From NCBI RefSeq assembly GCF_033546935.1, contig NZ_CP137854.1, forward strand, positions 1,240,001-1,304,000: 64,000 nucleotides of DNA, read 5' to 3'. The stretch's first letter is position 1. The number at the start of each line of letters is the position of its first letter. This document shows, one piece after another, positions 51,048-59,584 of this stretch. A model generated the notes under the pieces. It was not told the DNA's origin and did not search any database. It saw nothing but the letters and a program-made list of their open reading frames with translations. The DNA comes from Xylophilus sp. GOD-11R. Lineage in GTDB: Bacteria; Pseudomonadota; Gammaproteobacteria; Burkholderiales; Burkholderiaceae_C. The position numbers were made by a program, and so were the translations under genes.

Positions 51048-51083
51048 GTTGGGGCGAACGCCGATGCAAGTCGCCCACCGGAA

Positions 51084-51613
51084 TCAGGGCTTGGGAATGC
51101 GGTAAAAGATCTTGCTGACGATCTGCCACCGGCCGTCGATTTTGAGCAGGTTGAAAAAATCGATGAACTGTTGGGTGAGGTAATCGATCGTCAAACTCGC
51201 CGATGCAGCGGTGCCGCGAATATCGATGTAGTCGATCGACACCGTGCGCTTCTGCAGTACGCTGCGCTGGATCTACGGTGGATTCGACCGATATCGCACT
51301 GGTGTAGCCGTGCGCCGGAAACTTGCCGCCGATGACGGTATAAGCCAGGCGCCCGTGTTGCGGCTCGAAGGCGGTAAGCGTTTCCTGCAGTGTTTTGCCG
51401 TCGAAGAATTCGAGTTGCCGGATGGCGCCCGGCAGCTTGTCGGTGCCGGCCGTGATGCGAGTGCGGGCGATGCCTGGATACCAGTCCTCGAGCCGGCCGC
51501 AGTTCGAAAAGTTTCCAGGTTTGCGCGGCGGGCAGGGGAATATTGGCCGAACGCTCGACGCTGGCTTCATCGGCCAGCGCCGGGGAGTCAAGAAACAGTG
51601 GAGTGGAAACCAT
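51084..51613 (-). pseudogene. Chimeric remnant: frameshifted SRPBCC-family 5' part joined to an NTF2/lumazine-binding-like 3' part
   Basis: Starting at an ATG at 51613, the frame reads SVERSANIPLPAAQTWKLF, typical of the start of an SRPBCC (Bet v 1-like) protein. The continuation CGRLEDWYPGIARTRI, LPGAIRQLEFFDGKTLQETL and RLAYTVIGGKFPAHGY is in another phase, so a frameshift lies at about 51500–51518. After GYTSAISVES the similarity changes: a third phase, opened only after a TAG at 51273–51275, reads VSIDYIDIRGTAAS and then FFNLLKIDGRWQIVSKIFYR up to a stop at 51084. This resembles the C-terminal end of SnoaL/lumazine-binding-like proteins. It looks like two gene remnants fused by deletion. 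A sequencing error could explain the frameshift but not the change of family. Confidence 0.7.
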
Positions 51614-51642
51614 GATCGAGGCGGGCTGCTAAGGTCACGGCG

Positions 51643-52557
51643 ATGAATTGCCCGGTCGCGCCACAAAATCGACTCCGCATCGACGCCTTCGTGGACGCCA
51701 TGTGGCTGGAGGACGGCCTGTCGCCCAACACCCTGGCCGCCTACCGCCGGGACCTGACGGGTTACGTCGTCTGGCTTGATGCCGCCATGCCCGGCGTACG
51801 TATCGACGCCACCGCCGAGCATCACCTGCAGGCCTACATGGCCGCGCAGTTCGGCACCAGCAAGCCGAGCACCGCGAATCGTCGTCTGACGGTGCTGCGC
51901 CGGTATTTCCACTGGGCGATGCGCGAAGGCGCCGTGCAGCGCGACCCGACATTGCGGCTGCTGCCGGCCAAGGGGCCGGTTCGCTCCCCGGCGACCTTGT
52001 CGGAAGCGCAGGTCGAGGCACTGCTCCAGGCGCCCGACACCACCACCGCGCTGGGCCTGCGCGACCGCGCGATGCTGGAATTGCTCTACGCGAGCGGCCT
52101 GCGGGTGAGCGAGCTGATCGGGGTGCGGCTGTTCGAGGTCTCGATGAACGACGGCGTGGTGCGGGTGACCGGCAAGGGATCCAAGGAGCGGCTGGTGCCT
52201 TTCGGCGAGGTCGCGCGCGACTGGCTGGTGCGCTATCTCTCCGGCTCGCGGCCCGAGCTGCTGGCCGGTCGGCAGAGCGACGATCTCTTCGTCACGGCCA
52301 GGGAGGGGGCTGCCATGCAGCGCATGAACTTCTGGCTGATCGTGCGCCGTTATGCCCTGGCCGCTGGCATTCACACCAAGCTGTCGCCGCATACGGTGAG
52401 ACATGCCTTTGCCACCCACCTGCTCAACCACGGCGCCGACCTGCGCTCGGTGCAGTTGCTGCTCGGCCATGCCGACATCTCGACCACGACCATCTACACC
52501 CATGTGGCACGGGAACGCTTGAAGACGCTGCACGGCGCCCACCATCCGCGCGGCTGA
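51643..52557 (+). CDS. xerD: Site-specific tyrosine recombinase XerD
   Basis: A 304-residue tyrosine recombinase that, with XerC, resolves chromosome dimers at dif. The N-terminal SAM-like domain has FVDAMWLEDGLSPNTLAAYRRDL. The catalytic residues are Arg154 (SGLRVSEL), Lys178 (VTGKGSKERLVPFG), His250 and Arg253 (SPHTVRHAFATHLL), His276 (LLGHADIS) and Tyr285 (TTIYTHV). Family length and the VSEL and IYTHV motifs identify XerD rather than a phage integrase. No attachment site or phage genes are near. Confidence 0.95.
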   Translation: MNCPVAPQNRLRIDAFVDAMWLEDGLSPNTLAAYRRDLTGYVVWLDAAMPGVRIDATAEHHLQAYMAAQFGTSKPSTANRRLTVLRRYFHWAMREGAVQRDPTLRLLPAKGPVRSPATLSEAQVEALLQAPDTTTALGLRDRAMLELLYASGLRVSELIGVRLFEVSMNDGVVRVTGKGSKERLVPFGEVARDWLVRYLSGSRPELLAGRQSDDLFVTAREGAAMQRMNFWLIVRRYALAAGIHTKLSPHTVRHAFATHLLNHGADLRSVQLLLGHADISTTTIYTHVARERLKTLHGAHHPRG

Positions 52558-52673
52558 TTTTCGACGCGCCCGTATCATCCGGCCTCCCGTCCCCCGATCG
52601 GGCGCCTGGGCCGGGGCCACGTCTTGCGGCCGGCCCAGGCTCCACGCCCGACCCCAGTTTTCAGTTCCGTTCC

Positions 52674-53642
52674 ATGAAGAAGCTGCTTTCCTCCGTGTTT
52701 TTGCTGGGTGCCGCGTTCGCCGCATCGGCCCAGGCTCCCCAGGGCTATCCCAACCGTGCGATCCGCATCGTCGTCGCCTATCCGGCCGGTGGTGTCAGCG
52801 ACAACGTCGCCCGTTCGCTGGCCGATCGTCTCGCCGGGCCGCTGGGCGTGCCCGTGGTGGTCGAGAACAAGGCAGGCGCCAGCGGCGGCATCGGCATGGA
52901 TGCCGTGGCCAAGGCGGCGCCGGACGGCTACACGATCGGTTTTTCGGCGATCAGCCCGCTGGTGCTCAACCCACACCTGGGCCCCACGCCCTTCGACCCC
53001 TTGAAGGACATCGCCCCGGTGGCCAGCGTGATGTATTCGCCCGTGGTGGTGCTGGGCACCTCGGCCCTGGCCGCGCGCGACTTTCGCAGCCTCATCGGAT
53101 TTGCCAGGAGCCATCCCGGTGAAGTGCGCTGGGCGACCTCGGGCAACGCGTCGCTGGGTCATCTGATGCTGGCGCAGCTCACCGCCGCGGCCAACGTGAC
53201 CATCACCCATATTCCCTACAAGGGCGGCGGCCAGCAGCTCAACGATGCCCTGGGTGGGCAGTTCGAGGTGCTGTCGACCAACGCGGCGCCGGCCATCGCG
53301 GCACAGGCGAAGCAGGGCAAGCTGGTGCCGCTGGCAGTCGGTGCGCCGTCCCGGCTGGGAAGCTTGCCCGATGTGCCGACGCTCGGCGAATTGGGGTATG
53401 GCTCGGCCAATCTGTCGTCGGTCTTCGGGATCTTCGCGCCGGGGCGCACGCCGGCGGCTGTGGTCCAGCGCCTGAACGCCGAGATCAACCGCATCCTGGC
53501 TAATCCCGAATTTCGCAATCAACTGCTGGCGGCGGATAACGTTGCTACGACGATGACGCCCGAAGAGTTTGGGCGTGAGATCGCTTCGGAGTCGGCCAGC
53601 AATGGGCGGATCATTCGGGCGGCTGGGATCAAGGCTGAATGA
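52674..53642 (+). CDS. Bug-family periplasmic binding protein
   Basis: A 322-residue Bug protein with signal peptide (MKKLLSSVFLLGAAFAASAQ). The signature YPNRAIRIVVAYPAGGVSDNVARSLAD is followed by THIPYKGGGQQLNDALGGQF and IFAPGRTPAAVVQRLN. It is the fourth such protein in the window. Its 3' region (from about 53560) is less GC-rich in third positions than the rest, with codons such as ACT-type and GGG, which may mark the edge of a more variable region. No transporter subunits are adjacent. Confidence 0.93.
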   Translation: MKKLLSSVFLLGAAFAASAQAPQGYPNRAIRIVVAYPAGGVSDNVARSLADRLAGPLGVPVVVENKAGASGGIGMDAVAKAAPDGYTIGFSAISPLVLNPHLGPTPFDPLKDIAPVASVMYSPVVVLGTSALAARDFRSLIGFARSHPGEVRWATSGNASLGHLMLAQLTAAANVTITHIPYKGGGQQLNDALGGQFEVLSTNAAPAIAAQAKQGKLVPLAVGAPSRLGSLPDVPTLGELGYGSANLSSVFGIFAPGRTPAAVVQRLNAEINRILANPEFRNQLLAADNVATTMTPEEFGREIASESASNGRIIRAAGIKAE

Positions 53643-53794
53643 GATAGAGGCTCTCGCTTCTTGTTCGCCTCGTTCTCGTCGTGCGGCACTTTTCGGGGGT
53701 GGGCGCGTCCTGCCTGGCCGGCTTTTATTTGCTTCTTTTCTTCTACTGGTCGTAGGGTGGAGCTGGGGGCTTGCGCGCCCCCAGACCCGCGGTA

Positions 53795-53818
53795 ACTTTC
53801 TTTCCGCGGAAAGAAAGT
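53795..53818. repeat. 24-bp perfect palindrome, left boundary of the 53.8–54.3 kb segment
   Basis: The half-site ACTTTCTTTCCG is followed directly by its reverse complement. It is preceded by GGTA and followed by CACC. Confidence 0.85.
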
Positions 53819-54314
53819 CACCAAAGAAACGCTAAGACGAGCTCGAGGCTCGGTCGAGCCATTGCTTCGCTCGGCCTCGGGAATGTGCCTTCGAACGCTC
53901 TAGCGGCAACAGTTTGGACAAGGGTCGATCCAGAGCCATGGCCCCTGCTTCGCAGGGTCAAGGCTGAGAGGGTAAGGACAGTTGACCGCACTGAGCACAG
54001 CGACCGAGCCGCGCTGGTCCGATTGGCATGCGCGTGGCGGGCATTCTTTGGTCTGCGCGCTGTTTGCCGCACTGACGGATGCGCCCGCCGTGACCCAACG
54101 CGCTGGCCCGTGGCCATGTCGCCCTATCCCCCGTCGAGCGCGGCGATGGCCCGTGTGGTGTTTGGGGTCCCCTGTGGTCGAGAGCGAGGAACGGAGGTTT
54201 TGCGGATAAGGGCTGGCGGCTGTCTGAGCGAAGCGAGTTCCGCCAGACCCCGCAAAACCGAGTACCGCAGCGTGTCCGAAGGACCTCGCCCACCGGGGTC
54301 GCCTTTCTTTGGTT

Positions 54315-54340
54315 ACTTTCTTTGGCGAAGCAAAGAAAGT
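54315..54340. repeat. Imperfect palindrome, right boundary of the same segment
   Basis: ACTTTCTTTG, six bases, then CAAAGAAAGT. It is preceded by GGTT and followed by GACT, matching the left-hand site in its outer nine bases on each side. Confidence 0.85.
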
Positions 54341-54472
54341 GACTCGCCCGCCGGGGCGAAATCCCGGCCTCAGCCCTCCGCAGGAGACACAGCCCACGCA
54401 GTGGCAGAGCAAAAGCAGGAGACACAGCCCAATCCTCTATCCGTGAGCCCCGACCCGCGAAACGGAGCCGAC

Positions 54473-55711
54473 TCAGGCGGCCATGTCGTCTGCCCAGGCA
54501 AGGGCGTTGAGGTGCGCCCAGTTCACCTGGTGGTTCGACAGCTTGAGGGCGATGGCGGTTTCGGCGAAGACCTTGTCGTCCTCGCTTTCGCAGGCTTCGG
54601 TCAGCGTGAGCAGTGGCGCGAGCGGGCCGCGCCGGTGCAGCAGCGCGTCGGTGACCGATTGCGGTAGCGACAGGCTCTCCAGCGCCTTGGCGATCGGCAT
54701 GCCGAGCATGGCGTCGAGCAGCGAGAAGACGCCGACCACGAAGGCGTTGTCGCATTCCTCCGGCGGCATGATCTCGGCGGCCAGCAGTTCCATCAGCCGA
54801 CCGCGCACGACGGCGGTGGTGCCCAGGGCGGGCGCGCTGCCGTCCTGCGGCGTGGTCATGAGCATCGCCGCCCAGCGGAAGAGCTTGTTCAGCCCCAGGA
54901 TCATGACCGCATGGCGGAACGAGGTGACCTCGGTGCTCAGGCCGAAACCGGCCGAGTTGATGAAGCGCAGCAGGTTGAACGACAGCGTGGGGTCGCGCTT
55001 GAGCAGTTCCTCGATCTCGATCGGGTCGGCCTGCTTGCGCACCAGGTTGATCAGCTGCAGCACGATGGCCTGCGACGGCCGCACGCCCTTGGCTTCGAGC
55101 GCGGTGGGGCGGGCGAACCAGTGGCCCTGGAACAGGGAGATGCCGTAGCCGGCGAACTGCGCCTGCTGCTCGGCCGTGTGCACGTTCTGCGCGATGACCT
55201 GCGCCTTGGTGTTGGAAAGCACCAGCCGCACCAGCGACTGGCCGATCTGCGGCGCGAAATGGGCGAGGTCGAGCCGCACGTAGGAGGCCAGTGGCAACCA
55301 GTCGAGAAAAGCCTTGCGCAGCACGCCCTGGTCGAAGGCGAGGCGGAATCCCCGCTCCTTCTGCGCGGCGAGCAAGGCGCGCATCGCGGTGACCGCGGCG
55401 GGCGATTCGTCCTGCAGCGACGGAATCATCAGCACCACCCGCTCGGGCGGCACGAGTTCCACGTCGCCGTTGGACAGGCTTTCGTGCTCGCAGCGGATGA
55501 AGATGGTGTGCCGCCCGAGCAGGCCTTCGGCGTCGGGCGCGGACAGCAGGTTGAGCAGCAGTGCGATGCCGGACGCGGCTTGGGGGCCGGGCGTGCGGTC
55601 GAACAGCTCGTAGCCCATCACGGCGCGGTCGCGGTCGACGATGGCCTCGCGGCCGATCAGGCCGGCTTCGGAGGTGGGCGCTGTGGGGACGGGCAGTTCG
55701 GTGGAAGGCAT
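54473..55711 (-). CDS. EAL–HDOD protein (degenerate EAL), copy 1
   Basis: A 412-residue cytoplasmic protein of the YuxH type. The N-terminal EAL-like domain has GREAIVDRDRAVMGYELFDR, then FDQGVL, AQNVHT and FQGHWFARP. Key metal and substrate residues of active c-di-GMP phosphodiesterases (the DDFGTG and EGVE-type motifs) are missing, so it is likely a non-catalytic sensor. The C-terminal HDOD domain has FNLLRFINSAGFGL, VTSFRHAVMILGLNKLFRWAAM and FVVGVFSLLDAMLGMP. Such proteins act in c-di-GMP, motility or virulence signalling. The ATG at 55711 was chosen; a TTG eight codons earlier is possible. It is a paralogue of the next gene. Confidence 0.9.
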   Translation of the reverse strand: MPSTELPVPTAPTSEAGLIGREAIVDRDRAVMGYELFDRTPGPQAASGIALLLNLLSAPDAEGLLGRHTIFIRCEHESLSNGDVELVPPERVVLMIPSLQDESPAAVTAMRALLAAQKERGFRLAFDQGVLRKAFLDWLPLASYVRLDLAHFAPQIGQSLVRLVLSNTKAQVIAQNVHTAEQQAQFAGYGISLFQGHWFARPTALEAKGVRPSQAIVLQLINLVRKQADPIEIEELLKRDPTLSFNLLRFINSAGFGLSTEVTSFRHAVMILGLNKLFRWAAMLMTTPQDGSAPALGTTAVVRGRLMELLAAEIMPPEECDNAFVVGVFSLLDAMLGMPIAKALESLSLPQSVTDALLHRRGPLAPLLTLTEACESEDDKVFAETAIALKLSNHQVNWAHLNALAWADDMAA

Positions 55712-55750
55712 GGAACGAAGCCCAGGCAAAAACAAAATGGTAAACGGGAA

Positions 55751-55772
55751 ACCCGGGCGAGCCCGCCCGGGT
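55751..55772 (-). terminator. Hairpin between the two EAL–HDOD genes, weak terminator
   Basis: ACCCGGGC (55751–55758) pairs with GCCCGGGT (55765–55772). On the minus strand it is followed by TTCCCGTTTACCATTTTG rather than a clean T run, so read-through into the second gene is likely. Confidence 0.4.
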
Positions 55773-55777
55773 CGACG

Positions 55778-57010
55778 TTATTGCGTCGGAATGCCGTCGG
55801 ACCAGGCCAGCGCCTGCAGATGCGCCCAGTTGACTTCCTGACTGGTCAGGCCGAGGCTCTCGCTGGCCGTGCGGAACACGTCTTCATCGCCCGATTCGCA
55901 GGCTTCGGTGAGCTGCAGGTAGGTGCCCAGCGGGCCGCTGCGGGTCATCAGCGCGTCGACCACCTCGTCGGGCAGGGTCAGCAGCTTGGTGGCCTGCTCC
56001 ATCGACAGCCCGAGCATCACGTCGAGCATGGAGAAGATGCCGGCGACAAAGGCGTGCTCGCGCACTTCCGGTCCCAGGCGATCGGCCACCAGCAGTTCCA
56101 TGAGGCGGCCGCGCACCACGGCCAGGCTTCCCATGGCCGGCGGCGTGCCGTTCTTGGAGGCGAGCAGCAGCAGCGCGGCCCAGCGGAAGAGCTTCTTGAG
56201 GCCGAGGATCATCACCGCGTGGCGGAAGGAGGTCACCTCGCGCTGCATGCCGAAGCCGGCGGAGTTGATCAGCCGCATCAGGTTGAAGGCGAGTCCGGCG
56301 TCTTTCTTGAGCACTTGCTCGATCTCGTCGGTGCTGGCCTGCCGGCGCACCAGGTTGACGAGTTCGACGGCGGCGAGCTGCGACGGCGCGATCAGACGTG
56401 TGGCGACCACGGCCGGCCGCGCGAACCAGTAGCCCTGGAACAGCCCGAAGCCCAGGTCGCGACACGATTCGAACTGCGCCTCGGTCTCCACCTTCTCGGC
56501 CACGATGTCCACGCCCGGCAGGCTTTGCGCCCGGCGCACCAGGCGCTCGAGCTGGTCGGCCGGCACGGCGGCCAGGTCGAACTTGATGTAGTCGGCCAGG
56601 CTCGCCCAGGCCTGGTAGGCGTCGCTGAGCACCGACGGTTCGAACGCCAGTTGGAACCCGCGTTCGCGCAGCGAGGCCAGCACCGGCGTGCGGCCTTCGA
56701 TCAGCGAGACGTCGTCGTCTTCGGCCGGAGGAATCTCCAGGGTGAATTTTTCGGGCTGCACCAGGTCGAGGTGGCCGCCGGCAAGGCTGCTGGGCGTGCA
56801 GTTGATGAACAGTTGCAGCCGGCCGATGAGTTCCTCGGTACCGGCGTGCGACAGCGCGTTGAAGATCAGCGTCACGTCGCTGGCCGCGGTATGCAGGCCG
56901 TTGCCCTGGGAGCGGTCGAATAGTTCGTACCCCACGACTGCACGGTCTGCGTTCACGATGGCCTGTCGGGCGATGATGGCGGACGGGGTCTCTGGCGTGG
57001 TGGTGGTCAT
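55778..57010 (-). CDS. EAL–HDOD protein (degenerate EAL), copy 2
   Basis: A 410-residue paralogue of the downstream gene, with the same order of domains: EAL-like (ARQAIVNADRAVVGYELFDR, FEPSVL, AEKVETEAQFE, FQGYWFARP) and HDOD (FNLMRLINSAGFGMQREVTSFRHAVMILGLKKLFRWAA, FVAGIFSMLDVMLG). It keeps more of the EAL fold's conserved residues (AEKVET) than copy 1 (AQNVHT), but still lacks DDFG. The two genes are 67 bases apart (55711 to 55778) on the same strand and end in near-identical VNWAHLxALAWxD, showing a tandem duplication followed by divergence. Confidence 0.9.
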   Translation of the reverse strand: MTTTTPETPSAIIARQAIVNADRAVVGYELFDRSQGNGLHTAASDVTLIFNALSHAGTEELIGRLQLFINCTPSSLAGGHLDLVQPEKFTLEIPPAEDDDVSLIEGRTPVLASLRERGFQLAFEPSVLSDAYQAWASLADYIKFDLAAVPADQLERLVRRAQSLPGVDIVAEKVETEAQFESCRDLGFGLFQGYWFARPAVVATRLIAPSQLAAVELVNLVRRQASTDEIEQVLKKDAGLAFNLMRLINSAGFGMQREVTSFRHAVMILGLKKLFRWAALLLLASKNGTPPAMGSLAVVRGRLMELLVADRLGPEVREHAFVAGIFSMLDVMLGLSMEQATKLLTLPDEVVDALMTRSGPLGTYLQLTEACESGDEDVFRTASESLGLTSQEVNWAHLQALAWSDGIPTQ

Positions 57011-57159
57011 GGGTTGCGGGATGGCGGGACTTTTCGGATGCGGTGGGCAACAGCCATTCTAGAAGTCTTCATGGATCCCACCTTGTCGGCCTGTGCGCGA
57101 GCGGGCGAGAACGGGCGCGAGTTGCGGTGTTTTCGACACGTGGCGGGCCATGGCGGGGT

Positions 57160-57945
57160 TCAGAATTCTTCCTCGGTGAAACCGGCGAGTCGCCGCGCGG
57201 CGATGTTGAGCGGCGGCTTGGGCGCCGGCGCCTGGTGCAGCCGGGTCAGCAAGCGGTAGTGGGCGACCGGCTCGAGGCCGTCGCGGTCGCAGAGCCAGCG
57301 GTACCAGCGGTTGCCGATGGCCACATGGCCGATCTCGTCGCGCAGGATCACGTCGAGGATGGCGACCGCGGCCAGCGCATCGGGCGTGCCGACGTGGCGC
57401 AGCTTGGCCTGCATCGGCGGCGCGGCGTCCAGCCCGCGCGCCTCCAGCGTGCGCGGCACCAGCGCCATGCGGGCGGTGACGTCATGCGCGGTGCGCTCGC
57501 ACATGGTCCACAGGCCCTGGTGCGCCGGAAAGTCGCCGTAGTCGCAGCCTTGCGATCGCAGGTGCGCCCGCAGCAGGGAGAAATGGTGGGCTTCCTCGGC
57601 CGCGACGCGCGCCCAGTCGCGGTAGTAGTCGGGCGGCATGCCGTCGAAACGCCAGATGGCGTCGAGCGCCAGGTTGATCGCGTTCAGCTCGATGTGCGCC
57701 ACCGCGTGCAGCAGGGCGGCGCGGCCCTCGGGCGTGGCGGGCGAGCGCCGCGCCACCTGGGTGTGCGAGAGCAGTTCGGGGCGCGCCGGGCGCCCGGGCA
57801 GGTTGTGGGGGTCGGCGGGGCCCGGCGGGGCGGTCGGCGACAGCGTCATCCGTTCGAATTCGCGGTACAGCACGCTCGCGGCAGCGGCCTTTTCTGCCGG
57901 GTCGGCGAGCAGCAGTGCGTCGAGCGCGCATTGACGGATTTCCAT
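57160..57945 (-). CDS. DUF455 ferritin-like protein
   Basis: A 261-residue protein of the DUF455 family, a ferritin-like four-helix fold with probable di-metal ligands. The motifs AVAHIELNAINLALDAIWRF, VAAEEAHHFSLLRAHL and DVILRDEIGHVAIGNRWYRWLC supply Glu/His residues in the ExxH pattern. The biochemical role of the family is unknown. It is divergent from the gamma-carbonic anhydrase gene with a 53-bp gap. No signal peptide. Confidence 0.85.
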   Translation of the reverse strand: MEIRQCALDALLLADPAEKAAAASVLYREFERMTLSPTAPPGPADPHNLPGRPARPELLSHTQVARRSPATPEGRAALLHAVAHIELNAINLALDAIWRFDGMPPDYYRDWARVAAEEAHHFSLLRAHLRSQGCDYGDFPAHQGLWTMCERTAHDVTARMALVPRTLEARGLDAAPPMQAKLRHVGTPDALAAVAILDVILRDEIGHVAIGNRWYRWLCDRDGLEPVAHYRLLTRLHQAPAPKPPLNIAARRLAGFTEEEF

Positions 57946-57998
57946 GTGGCCGCATTCTAGGAACTCCCTAGAATGAAGTTTTTCCGACCCTCTTTGCC

Positions 57999-58523
57999 AT
58001 GCCTCTCTACGAACTCGACGGCGTCCGGCCCCGCATCGCTCCCACCGCCTGGGTGGCCGAGTCCGCCCAGATCATCGGAGACGTGGTGCTCGAAGACGGC
58101 GCGAGCGTCTGGTTCGGCGCGGTGCTGCGCGGTGACAACGCCACGCTGACGGTGGGGCGGGGCTCCAACGTGCAGGACAACAGCGTGCTGCATACCGACG
58201 CCGGACTGCCGATGACCATCGGGGAGAACGTCACCATCGGCCACCAGGTCACGCTGCACGGCTGCACCATCGGCGCGGGCTCGCTCATCGGTATCGGCGC
58301 GGTGGTGTTGAACCACGCGAAGATCGGCCAGCAGTGCCTGGTCGGCGCGGGCGCGCTGGTCACCGAAGGCAAGGAATTCGCCGACGGCTCCATGATCGTC
58401 GGCGCGCCAGCGCGATCGGTGCGTGAACTCACCGACGAGCAGAAAGCCGGGCTGGCGCGCAGTGCGCCGGGCTACGTGACCAACGCCGGGCGTTTTGCCG
58501 CCAAGCTGCGCCGAATCGACTGA
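57999..58523 (+). CDS. Gamma-carbonic anhydrase family protein
   Basis: A 174-residue left-handed beta-helix protein of hexapeptide repeats. ASVWFGAVLRGDNATLTVGRGSNVQDNSVLHTDAG and ENVTIGHQVTLHGCTIGAGSLIGIGAVV contain the three metal histidines of the YrdA/PaaY class (in LHT, GHQ and LHG). Relatives include carbonic anhydrases and thioesterase-like PaaY; activity here is not provable from sequence. A promoter could lie in the 53-bp gap shared with the DUF455 gene. Confidence 0.93.
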   Translation: MPLYELDGVRPRIAPTAWVAESAQIIGDVVLEDGASVWFGAVLRGDNATLTVGRGSNVQDNSVLHTDAGLPMTIGENVTIGHQVTLHGCTIGAGSLIGIGAVVLNHAKIGQQCLVGAGALVTEGKEFADGSMIVGAPARSVRELTDEQKAGLARSAPGYVTNAGRFAAKLRRID

Positions 58524-58597
58524 CGAGGTACTGCGGCCGGCTCGCCAAGACGTCGCAGAATCTTGAGAATCTCCGAATCCACTCCATCTTCACACGC

Positions 58598-59584
58598 GTG
58601 TCCGAACTTCATCGCTTCCTCTTCGACGGCCTGCCGGTACGCGGCGCCATCGTCCGGCTGACGGACGCCTGGACCGAGGCCCTGCGCCGCCGTGCGTCCA
58701 ACACCGCCGGGGCCTATCCGCAGCCAGTGGCCGAACTGCTCGGCGAAATGATGGCCGCGGGCGTGCTCATGCATTCGAGCATCAAGTTCCAGGGCGCCCT
58801 GGTCCTGCAGATCTTCGGCGACGGCCCGATCAAGCTGGCGGTGGCCGAAGTGCAGGCCGACCTGGGCGTGCGCGCCACCGCGTCGGTGATGGGCGAGGTC
58901 GCGCCGGATGCGCGGCTAACCGACATGGTCAATCTCAAGAACCAGGGCCGCTGCGCCATCACGCTCGACCCCAAGACCAAGTTTCCCGGACAGCAGCCCT
59001 ACCAGGGCGTGGTGCCGCTGTTCGACGACCAGGGCGAACCGATCGAAAAGCTCTCCGACGTGCTGCAGCACTACATGTTGCAGAGCGAGCAGCTCGACAC
59101 CACGCTGGTGCTGGCGGCCGACGACAAGGTGGCCTGCGGATTACTGGTGCAGCGCATGCCGGTCAAGGGCGAGGGCAACCTGGCAGGCAGCCTGGTCAGC
59201 AAGGAAAACGAGGACGAGATCGGCCGCAACGAGGACTACAACCGCATCGCGACCCTGGCGGCGAGCCTCACCCGCGAGGAGCTCTTGTCGCTCGACGTGG
59301 ACACCATCCTGCGCCGCCTGTTCTGGGAAGAGAAGCTGATGGTCTTCGCGCCAGAGGACGGCGCCGGCGGGCCGCGGTTTTCGTGTACCTGCAGCCGGGA
59401 GCGGGTGGCCGGCATGATTCGTGGCCTGGGACGGGGCGAGGCCAACGAAATCGTGGCGGAACGCGGAGAAATCGAAGTCGGCTGCGAGTTCTGCGGCCAG
59501 CAATACCGCTTCGACCCGGTCGACACGATCGCGATCTTCACCGACCCGATCGAACTGCTGCCGGGCAGCGGCTCGGTTCAATAG
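58598..59584 (+). CDS. hslO: Redox-regulated chaperone Hsp33
   Basis: A 328-residue holdase chaperone activated by oxidation in the cytoplasm. The N-terminal domain includes SELHRFLFDGLPVRGAIVRL and the FQGALVLQIFGDGPI stretch. The C-terminal redox switch has the zinc cysteines in FSCTCSRERV and CEFCGQQYRF, so all four ligands are present. The start is GTG at 58598. The protein is longer than E. coli Hsp33 (about 292) mainly because of loops between the two parts. Its stop overlaps the convergent NadR-like gene by seven bases. Confidence 0.95.
   Translation: MSELHRFLFDGLPVRGAIVRLTDAWTEALRRRASNTAGAYPQPVAELLGEMMAAGVLMHSSIKFQGALVLQIFGDGPIKLAVAEVQADLGVRATASVMGEVAPDARLTDMVNLKNQGRCAITLDPKTKFPGQQPYQGVVPLFDDQGEPIEKLSDVLQHYMLQSEQLDTTLVLAADDKVACGLLVQRMPVKGEGNLAGSLVSKENEDEIGRNEDYNRIATLAASLTREELLSLDVDTILRRLFWEEKLMVFAPEDGAGGPRFSCTCSRERVAGMIRGLGRGEANEIVAERGEIEVGCEFCGQQYRFDPVDTIAIFTDPIELLPGSGSVQ

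Larger units (their letters stand above)
53643..54472. other. Gene-free stretch with flanking palindromes
   Basis: About 830 bp between the Bug gene and the EAL–HDOD pair hold no credible gene. The open frames present lack ribosome sites, family resemblance and consistent codon usage. Within it, 53763–53782 forms a GGGGGC/GCCCCC hairpin, and two related palindromic sites (53795–53818 and 54315–54340) bound a roughly 545-bp inner segment. Similar AAAGAAAGT-flanked segments are familiar as dispersed intergenic sequence in related genera, but only one copy lies in this window. Confidence 0.6.

Noticed and set aside
51643..52557. Phage or integrative-element integrase
   Set aside because: Length and motifs are those of housekeeping XerD. 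No attachment repeats, tRNA gene or phage genes are nearby.
53818..54470. Coding regions in the gap between the Bug gene and the EAL–HDOD pair
   Set aside because: Several overlapping frames on both strands are open, but none has a start context, a domain or consistent codon bias.
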